Assembly (NCBI GenBank): GCA_016744455.1
Contig: JADGEI010000029.1
Span: 1-32,990, forward strand
Direction: 5' to 3'
Length of the DNA: 32,990 nucleotides
From: Alcanivoracaceae bacterium
GTDB taxonomy: Bacteria > Pseudomonadota > Gammaproteobacteria > Xanthomonadales > Marinicellaceae
A program made the position numbers and the translations under genes. Below the pieces are notes generated by a model. That model was not told the origin of the DNA. It did no database searches and saw only the letters and a list, made by a program, of their open reading frames with translations. Shown here one piece after another: positions 23,976 to 30,119 of this stretch (position 1 is the first letter of the stretch; every line of letters starts with the position of its first letter).

Positions 23976-24998
23976 TTAATCCCTTGAACCATCTTCACTA
24001 TTATAAATTGACTTAACAGGACCAATAACTTTTTCATCTGGCGCATAAACTATCGCATCATCTTTATTAGGATAATTTAAATTATGCAAGAAATGCCTAA
24101 TACAGTTAATACGTGCTCGTTTTTTATCATCAGACTTAACTACAGTCCAAGGGGCGTCACCAGTATCTGTATGGAAAAACATCGATTGTTTGGCATCCGT
24201 ATAATCACCCCACTTACTTAATGATTGTATATCAATAGGTGATAATTTCCATTGCTTTAATGGGTCATTTTTTCTGGAATGAAAACGTCTTAATTGTTCT
24301 TGCTGAGTTACGGAAAACCAAAACTTAAACAAGATAATACCAGAATTTACTAACATCCTCTCTAAACTCGGTGCTTGACGTAAAAACTCGAGGTATTCTC
24401 TATCAGTACAAAAACCCATTACACGTTCAACACCTGCACGGTTATACCAAGATCTATCGTAGAATCGCATTTCACCATCTGTTGGCAAATGATGAATGTA
24501 CCGTTGGAAATACCATTCGCCACGTTCTCGATCTGTCGGCTTTTCCAAGGCAATGACTCTTGCAGCACGAGGGTTTAGATGTTCCATGTAACGTTTAATG
24601 GTTCCACCCTTTCCTGCTGCGTCACGTCCCTCAAATAAACAAACAATCTGTTGCCCTGTTTCTTTCGCCCAACTTTGAACTTTCAACAACTCCCTTTGCA
24701 ACAAATGTTTCTCTGTTTGATAATCAAACAAAGACATTTTTTTGTCATAAGGGTAGTCGCCAGCCAAATGACTAATTTTCAATAAACTTTTCCCTTTCAT
24801 CACCTCATCTTTTGACATGACTACTTCAGAATTCGTTAATGACCCCAATTCTTTGATTGCCTGAGGCTTAGTCGTAATTTCTTCAGCTGGTTTAATTGCA
24901 ACTGTAGTATTAGCTCTTGCTGGCGGTCGGCCACGTCTTTTTACCGCTACAGCATCTTCATCTGCGCTTTTTTGTAAAGTATTTACCGTATCTTTCAT
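23976..24998 (-). CDS. ppk2: Polyphosphate kinase 2
   Basis: This 340-residue class I-type PPK2 has Walker A GRDAAGKGGTIK (124-135), the LEKPTDRERGEWYFQRYIHHLP block and the lid/Walker B motif FYDRSWYNRAGVERV (179-193). It transfers phosphate between polyphosphate and nucleoside diphosphates, usually using polyP to make GTP or ATP. About 75 residues precede the PPK2 fold. They include an AT-hook-like RRGRPPARA (21-29) and are probably disordered. A ribosome binding site AGAAGG precedes the ATG. The promoter at 25030-25071 has an FNR-type box. A small coiled-coil gene begins one base after the stop. Nucleotide specificity cannot be told by eye. Confidence 0.94.
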   Translation of the reverse strand: MKDTVNTLQKSADEDAVAVKRRGRPPARANTTVAIKPAEEITTKPQAIKELGSLTNSEVVMSKDEVMKGKSLLKISHLAGDYPYDKKMSLFDYQTEKHLLQRELLKVQSWAKETGQQIVCLFEGRDAAGKGGTIKRYMEHLNPRAARVIALEKPTDRERGEWYFQRYIHHLPTDGEMRFYDRSWYNRAGVERVMGFCTDREYLEFLRQAPSLERMLVNSGIILFKFWFSVTQQEQLRRFHSRKNDPLKQWKLSPIDIQSLSKWGDYTDAKQSMFFHTDTGDAPWTVVKSDDKKRARINCIRHFLHNLNYPNKDDAIVYAPDEKVIGPVKSIYNSEDGSRD

Positions 24999-25029
24999 GT
25001 TTTACCTTCTATAGTCGTTAATAATTTTA

Positions 25030-25071
25030 ATTATAAAACAAAATACATGTTAGGTATTTGATTTAAGTCAA
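25030..25071 (-). promoter_or_regulatory. FNR/ANR-type class II promoter of ppk2
   Basis: On the minus strand TTGAC-TTAA-ATCAA (25071-25058) matches the FNR/ANR consensus TTGAT-N4-ATCAA in nine of ten positions. A perfect TATAAT lies at 25035-25030. Taking the start 7 bases beyond the -10 (25023) puts the centre of the box exactly at -41.5, the standard class II activator position, and no -35 is needed. The leader to the ppk2 ATG is about 25 bases and holds its ribosome binding site. Confidence 0.6.
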
Positions 25072-25183
25072 ATTTTTTTCTAACGCTTGAAAAAATATAC
25101 ATGGATTTGCACTATTTCTCTGTTCCCTATTATAGATAGAGTTAAAGTTTTTAATACAAAGTGTTGTGTTTGATACTTCAAAT

Positions 25184-25221
25184 GGGTAGTTGACTTTCAC
25201 AGTATGTAGAGCCAACTACCC
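25184..25221. other. Hairpin of unknown role
   Basis: GGGTAGTTG (25184-25192) and CAACTACCC (25213-25221) are perfect 9-bp inverted repeats with a 20-base loop. Neither strand has a T-tract next to it, so it is not a standard terminator. It could be part of a small RNA, a 3' stabiliser for ppnN mRNA, or a binding site. Confidence 0.4.
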
Positions 25222-25264
25222 TTAACGTTTTAAAACTATTAATCACACAATAATACTGTGGAAC

Positions 25265-25360
25265 ATGATTAAAGTACAGAGCCATGTAATTAACGAACTA
25301 TTTGACGCATTTTTCGCCTTGATTGGTGTATTTATCCAAATATTAGAGAGGCTCAAATAA
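25265..25360 (+). CDS. Possible 31-residue hydrophobic peptide
   Basis: ATG to TAA encodes MIKVQSHVINELFDAFFALI followed by GVFIQILERLK: a single amphipathic to hydrophobic helix flanked by charged residues. GTGGAAC lies before the ATG, but the GGA is only two bases away, which is too close for an ideal ribosome binding site. The peptide resembles small membrane peptides or type I toxins in composition only. It faces the opposite strand to both neighbours. Chance is a real possibility at this length. Confidence 0.2.
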   Translation: MIKVQSHVINELFDAFFALIGVFIQILERLK

Positions 25361-25369
25361 GCAAATAAG

Positions 25370-26749
25370 TTACTGTACCACTTCAAATACAGGGGTGTAT
25401 TCTGTACCCGGTAACTTCATACGTTTTTGATCAATAAATGACTCTAACAATGTATCCAATCGATTCATTAGCTCCTTATTGCCGACTATTTTATAAACAC
25501 CATGTTCTTGAATTTGTTTACGGCCAAATTCTTTAACATTTCCTGCTACAATTCCAGAGAAAACTTTACGTAAATCTGCGGCTAAAATATTTACAGGTTG
25601 ATCTTGGCTCAAATTAAGGTTCAACATATTTTCATGCGTTGGGACAAATGGAAACTGAAAACCTTTATCAATTTCTAAATCCCAATCAAAGTAATAACTA
25701 ATTTGCTTGTCAGATCTATAAGTTTTTACTCTTTCTAGCCCGTCAACCATCTTAATCGCAACTTTTTCTGGGTCATCAATAATGATTTCGTAGAGGCTTG
25801 CGACTTCATCACCTAACGCAAATCGAATGAAAGCATCAATTTGCCTAAAATATTCTTCTGCTTCCTTCGGTCCTGTCATGATAAATGGATAAGGATTATC
25901 TTTGTTATCAGGATGTGAAAGTAATCCGATTAAGTATAAAATTTCTTCTGCGGTACCAACCCCACCAGGAAAAACAATAATACCATGTCCTAAGCGTACA
26001 AATGCTTCTAACCTCTTTTCTATGTCTGGCATAATAACTAACTTATTTACGATTGGATTAGGTGCTTCAGCAGCAATAATACCGGGTTCTGTCAAGCCAA
26101 TATAACGCCCATCATAAATTCTTTGTTTAGCATGACCAACTGATGCACCTTTCATGGGGCCTTTCATAGCTCCAGTCCCACAACCAGTACAAATATCTGC
26201 ACCACGTAAGCCCAATTGATAACCAACATTTTTGGTGTATTGATACTCCACTTTATTTATTGAATGCCCTCCCCAGCATACAACTAAATTGGGTGTTTTA
26301 CCAAATTGATGGACTTCACCCCGCCTAAGCATTTCAAAAACCATATTGGTAATTCCTGACTGTGTTGTTTCATCAAAATTACCATCATTATGCTCACTGC
26401 TTTGGTAAATAATATCCCTAAGGACAGAAAAGATTGAATCTCTTATACCCGAAATCATTTTACCATCGACAAATGCTTGTGACGGAGCATTAACAAATTC
26501 TAAGTGAATCCCTCTCTCACGAGGTAATAGTTTTACATCAAAATCTGGATACCGTGATAGTACAGCCATCGCATCATCTTCTTTCGCGTCACAATTAAGC
26601 ACAGCTAAGCAGCACTTCCTAAACAACGCATGTACTGAGCCCGTGCCCATTTCTAACATTTTATTGACTTCATCTCTAGATAAAAGAGTCATACCACCGC
26701 GTGCGGCAATTATACTTTTAGCTACTGTTTTTTCTTTGTTACAATTCAT
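25370..26749 (-). CDS. ppnN: Nucleotide 5'-monophosphate nucleosidase PpnN (LOG family)
   Basis: This 459-residue protein matches E. coli PpnN/YgdH (454) in length and order. The N-terminal DUF4478-like part reads LFRKCCLAVLNCD and RERGIHLEFVNAP with AFVDGKMI. The Rossmann LOG core has VCWGGHSINKVEYQY, GCGTGAMKGPMKG and the PGGVGTAEEI motif near residue 263. The C-terminal DUF3412-like part runs to the end. It cleaves nucleoside monophosphates to base and ribose-5-phosphate for salvage, and the E. coli enzyme is controlled by (p)ppGpp. The start at 26749 is supported by CAGGAG at the right distance. It stands alone on its strand with a divergent DUF3301 gene upstream. Confidence 0.95.
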   Translation of the reverse strand: MNCNKEKTVAKSIIAARGGMTLLSRDEVNKMLEMGTGSVHALFRKCCLAVLNCDAKEDDAMAVLSRYPDFDVKLLPRERGIHLEFVNAPSQAFVDGKMISGIRDSIFSVLRDIIYQSSEHNDGNFDETTQSGITNMVFEMLRRGEVHQFGKTPNLVVCWGGHSINKVEYQYTKNVGYQLGLRGADICTGCGTGAMKGPMKGASVGHAKQRIYDGRYIGLTEPGIIAAEAPNPIVNKLVIMPDIEKRLEAFVRLGHGIIVFPGGVGTAEEILYLIGLLSHPDNKDNPYPFIMTGPKEAEEYFRQIDAFIRFALGDEVASLYEIIIDDPEKVAIKMVDGLERVKTYRSDKQISYYFDWDLEIDKGFQFPFVPTHENMLNLNLSQDQPVNILAADLRKVFSGIVAGNVKEFGRKQIQEHGVYKIVGNKELMNRLDTLLESFIDQKRMKLPGTEYTPVFEVVQ

Positions 26750-26875
26750 GTAATCTCCTGTTGAATGAGTTTCCCCTGTGGAAACCCTATTATTTTTTAA
26801 TGTTTGCCTTTAAATTTAAAGCGACCTACCATATTATAACAATATTACAATTTGGTAAAGATTAACTAATTAATT

Positions 26876-27208
26876 ATGATAGAAATTCCCTTATTATTGC
26901 TTACTGTTATTTTCATCTTGTTTTTTGGCACAAATTCAAAAGCAAGAGATATCGCTCGATCCTATACAAAACGAGAAACTATACGAAGAAATGGTGTGTT
27001 TTTAGACGATTCTATTTCGATGAAAGCATTGAAAATCAGAAGAATTAAAGGAAAATTTGGTTTTTACAGGAGTTATGCATTCGAATATAACCATTCTGAC
27101 TTTCAACGATACGATGGTAAAATTGAACTATTAGGCTACTATGTGCTAAGCATACAATTCTTTCATCCTGACCATATTGAACAAAAGGACAACCATGTTA
27201 ACCAATAA
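26876..27208 (+). CDS. DUF3301 family membrane-anchored protein
   Basis: This 110-residue protein has an N-terminal membrane helix (IPLLLLTVIFILFF) and then the DUF3301 pattern: ARDIARSYTKRETIRRNGVF, LKIRRIKGKFGFYRSYAFEY and a YDGKIELLGYYVLSIQF block. The family is widespread in gammaproteobacteria and has no established role that I know of. Its 3' end overlaps the preferred start of the ABC exporter by 14 bases, so the two are probably co-transcribed and co-translated. It is divergent from ppnN. Confidence 0.82.
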   Translation: MIEIPLLLLTVIFILFFGTNSKARDIARSYTKRETIRRNGVFLDDSISMKALKIRRIKGKFGFYRSYAFEYNHSDFQRYDGKIELLGYYVLSIQFFHPDHIEQKDNHVNQ

Positions 27209-28964
27209 AAGCCCGCTGATTCGATTATTAAAATATGCTAAAGGATTAAGAGGGAAAATAATATGGGCCAGTATATGCTCGACCATAAACAAACTTTTTG
27301 ATATAGCTCCTGAAATACTCATTGGCATTGCCATAGATGTTGTAGTTAGTAAACAAGACTCATTTCTTGCGAGTTTTGGTTATACTGATCCAAAATCTCA
27401 ATTAATTGCATTAGCCGTATTAACCTTTATCATCTGGTTAGGAGAATCAATTTTTCAGTTTCTTTACACTCTTTTATGGCGTAATTTAGCACAATCATTA
27501 CAACACCGAATGCGGACGGAAACTTATGATCGTATGCAGCAAATGGACATGTCTTTTTTTGAAAATCAAGCCACAGGAAATTTAACCTCAATTTTAAATG
27601 ATGATGTCAATCAATTAGAAAGGTTCTTAAATGTTGGTGCCAATGATTTTATACAAGTTGCTGTATCAGTCTTGGGTGTAGGCACAGTGTTTTTTTATAT
27701 TTCTACAAAAATTGCAATTTTTGCATTTTTGCCAATTCCATTGATAATTTTCGGTGCATTTTTCTTTCAACGAAAAGCCCAACCAAAATACAAAGAAGTT
27801 AGAAGGCAAGCAGGCATATTAGCAACAGCGATTAGTAACAAAATAATGGGCATCGCGACCATCAAAAGTTTTACTCGTGAAAACAAAGAGTTAGACAATT
27901 TAGCTAAACTAAGTTATGATTATCAAGAAGCCAATAAAGAAGCAATAAAAGTTTCAGCTGCTTTCACGCCAACCATACGTATGGCCATTTTAACCGGTTT
28001 TTTAGCTACGTTCATCATAGGAGGATTTGATGCCTTAGATGGCGTTATCACAGTGGGTTCTTATGGTATGTTAGTTTTTCTAACTCAACGACTCTTATGG
28101 CCATTCACATCCCTCGCTATCACCATGGATTTATATGAAAGAGCCATGGCATCAGTGCGTCGGATACTTGATCTGTTGGAAACACCCATAGAAATTCGGG
28201 ACAAAAACGCCACCCAATCCGCCAATATGTCAGAGAATATTCAATTTAAAAACGTTAACTTTTCCTATGCTCCAGATACACCAGAAATATTAAGCTCTAT
28301 AAACGTGGATTTAGAAAAATCAAAGGTCACCGCCTTTGTTGGACAAACAGGCTCTGGCAAAAGCACATTAATGAAATTGCTTTTAAGGTTTTATTCACCC
28401 AACTCTGGCGAAATATTGATTGATAGCACCTCAATAGAAGATATCAAGATAAAACAATTAAGAGAGTCAATTGGGTTAGTATCACAAGATATTTTTCTAT
28501 TTGATGGCAGTATTAAAGATAATATCGCCTATGGCAAACACAATGCCTCAGATGAAGAGATACTTGCTGCTGCAAAATTAGCAGAAGCTCACGAGTTTAT
28601 TACAGATTTACCATTAGGTATAAACACATTAGTAGGTGAACGTGGCATGAAGCTATCAGGAGGCCAACGCCAACGTATTTCTTTAGCCCGTGCTATCCTC
28701 AAGAACCCCCCAATACTTATATTGGATGAAGCTACTTCAGCGGTTGATAATGAAACAGAAGCAGCCATTCAAAGGTCAATGCAAAAAATAGCGCAAAATA
28801 GAACTTTACTCGTTATTGCTCATCGTTTATCTACGATTGTTAAAGCTGACACCATTTATGTTTTAGACAAAGGCACAATTAGTGAGTCTGGTACGCACCA
28901 TGAATTACTCAAAACTAATGGTATTTATCATAAGTTGTGGAATATTCAAACAGGCTGCGTATAA
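27195..28964 (+). CDS. ABC exporter, fused permease and ATPase (MsbA/LmrA-like)
   Basis: The frame can open at TTG 27177, but ATG 27195 has AAAGGA at good spacing and gives 589 residues. A six-TM permease domain (about 1-320) is followed by an ATPase with Walker A GQTGSGKST, signature LSGGQRQR, Walker B ILILDEATSAVD and H-loop IAHRLST. The protein is complete and would work as a homodimer in the inner membrane, exporting a lipid, drug or peptide. No peptidase domain or substrate gene is nearby to name the cargo. A three-TM small protein follows after 9 bases. Confidence 0.9.
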   Translation: MLTNKSPLIRLLKYAKGLRGKIIWASICSTINKLFDIAPEILIGIAIDVVVSKQDSFLASFGYTDPKSQLIALAVLTFIIWLGESIFQFLYTLLWRNLAQSLQHRMRTETYDRMQQMDMSFFENQATGNLTSILNDDVNQLERFLNVGANDFIQVAVSVLGVGTVFFYISTKIAIFAFLPIPLIIFGAFFFQRKAQPKYKEVRRQAGILATAISNKIMGIATIKSFTRENKELDNLAKLSYDYQEANKEAIKVSAAFTPTIRMAILTGFLATFIIGGFDALDGVITVGSYGMLVFLTQRLLWPFTSLAITMDLYERAMASVRRILDLLETPIEIRDKNATQSANMSENIQFKNVNFSYAPDTPEILSSINVDLEKSKVTAFVGQTGSGKSTLMKLLLRFYSPNSGEILIDSTSIEDIKIKQLRESIGLVSQDIFLFDGSIKDNIAYGKHNASDEEILAAAKLAEAHEFITDLPLGINTLVGERGMKLSGGQRQRISLARAILKNPPILILDEATSAVDNETEAAIQRSMQKIAQNRTLLVIAHRLSTIVKADTIYVLDKGTISESGTHHELLKTNGIYHKLWNIQTGCV

Positions 28965-28973
28965 TCAACTGCC

Positions 28974-29303
28974 ATGACTTCAGATAAAACAACAACTGCC
29001 TTTACTCCTTTACGTATCGCCTTAATGGTATTTATTGCTATAGCTATTTCAGGTGCAATTATTGCCTATGTTTTTCATAATCAACCTTGGGCGTATTACC
29101 TCGGTATATTTTCAACTGTATTTATCCTTATGTCAGATTTTATTATCTTCCTGGAACTCGTATGGCTCAACTCCATGCGCATCAACATCAAAGACCCTAC
29201 CATCAAAGCCAGCTATAAAAAAGCCTTGATAATCTATCTGGCATTATTAACCATTGGTGTGATTATATGTTTTTTCATTCTGCAATTATTGGTGTTACGT
29301 TAG
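28974..29303 (+). CDS. Small three-TM membrane protein next to the ABC exporter
   Basis: This 109-residue protein has three hydrophobic segments: about 14-34 (IALMVFIAIAISGAIIAYVF), 42-66 and 84-107. The short loop between the second and third is charged (NSMRINIKDPTIKASYKKAL). It starts 9 bases after the exporter stop with no clear ribosome binding site, so it probably depends on translation of the exporter. I do not recognise a family. Its place suggests a partner or regulator of the exporter, but it may be unrelated. Confidence 0.65.
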   Translation: MTSDKTTTAFTPLRIALMVFIAIAISGAIIAYVFHNQPWAYYLGIFSTVFILMSDFIIFLELVWLNSMRINIKDPTIKASYKKALIIYLALLTIGVIICFFILQLLVLR

Positions 29304-29594
29304 TTTATTAAGATCAATGCTATAAAAACAATGAACATGCTCAATAGATGGCAGGTTTTTAACTTTCAATAAACACTACACTGCGATAGTGTTCACCCTT
29401 CATCATTAGAGGACCGGTCATTAGTGGTATTTTCAGCCCTCTTCGTTTTGTTCAATTATTTCGCCCAATTAATTACTACATTTGTAAACCATAGTTCAAA
29501 AAAACCGTTAACTAAAGCAACCATGGTTATATCTTTCTACACATCAGACACATGAACCTGATTAATTTAATTAACGATCTAATGGAGACAAACA

Positions 29595-30071
29595 ATGTAC
29601 AAATTAATATTTATTTTACTGGTCTTTACGACTCTTTTGCATGTATCACCGGCTCAAGCTGGCTTTGATATTACACGCTTGACGACTATAATTGATGATT
29701 ATAGTGGCTCTTATACTGTATCAAAATCAGGTCGAAGAGACGATGGTAATTTCACAGGAACTAGCATTGCCGAATTTGCCAATTTCCACCCTTTTATTAA
29801 AGCAACAGGTATCAGTATCTCTGGCACAATCTCAAAGACGGTTATAAAACAGAGTGGTAATCGTAACACCTCATCAGATGCACAATTAATCGTTGTTAGG
29901 CCTGAAGAATCACTTGCAATCAGCTTTACCAATCTAGGAATAATTATAGACTCAGAAGGCGCAAAGTTTGAAGGTGAAGTCTCAGTAAACAATGAAATTT
30001 TTGAAGTGGATGACCTACCAATAAAGGTAAGAAAACTCTTGAAAAGAGTCTTTTATTTAACTAAGAAGTAA
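29595..30071 (+). CDS. Secreted or periplasmic protein of unknown function
   Basis: This 158-residue protein has a clear signal peptide (MYKLIFILLVFTTLLHVSPAQA, cut after AQA at 22). The mature part is rich in beta-forming residues with many Gly, Ser and Thr (SGSYTVSKSGRRDDGNFTGT). It ends in a basic helix (KVRKLLKRVFYLTKK). GGAG 8 bases before the ATG supports the start. The 291 bases upstream hold only small hairpins (for example AACACTA/TAGTGTT at 29372-29393) and the palindrome GACCGGTC (29412-29419). I recognise no domain. Confidence 0.65.
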   Translation: MYKLIFILLVFTTLLHVSPAQAGFDITRLTTIIDDYSGSYTVSKSGRRDDGNFTGTSIAEFANFHPFIKATGISISGTISKTVIKQSGNRNTSSDAQLIVVRPEESLAISFTNLGIIIDSEGAKFEGEVSVNNEIFEVDDLPIKVRKLLKRVFYLTKK

Positions 30072-30085
30072 AACATATTAAATCA

Positions 30086-30116
30086 ACCAACTCAGAATTG
30101 ATTGATTTGAGTTGGT
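30086..30116. terminator. Putative bidirectional terminator between convergent genes
   Basis: ACCAACTCA and TGAGTTGGT form a perfect 9-bp stem, extended by AAT/ATT with one bulged G. It sits between the stop of the secreted protein (30071) and the stop of the CHAT gene (30120), which converge. The U-tracts are weak on both sides (TACTTTACTTT on plus). Confidence 0.5.
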
Positions 30117-30119
30117 ACT

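Larger units (their letters stand above)
24999..25369. other. Intergenic region between ppk2 and ppnN
   Basis: This 371-base AT-rich stretch separates two minus-strand genes. It holds the ppk2 promoter with the FNR-type box near its left end, an imperfect-looking but 9-bp perfect hairpin at 25184-25221, and a 31-codon plus-strand reading frame at 25265-25360. No rho-independent terminator for ppnN is visible, and no tRNA or other known RNA was recognised. Confidence 0.7.

Noticed and set aside
23975-24046. Longer start for the coiled-coil gene inside ppk2
   Set aside because: The extra 24 residues overlap ppk2, and the internal ATG has AGGGA at good distance directly after the ppk2 stop.
25184-25221. 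Hairpin as a rho-independent terminator of ppnN
   Set aside because: It lies about 150 bases past the stop and has no T-tract on the minus strand.
27177-27194. TTG start six codons upstream for the ABC exporter
   Set aside because: The ATG at 27195 has AAAGGA at proper spacing; the TTG does not have a better site.
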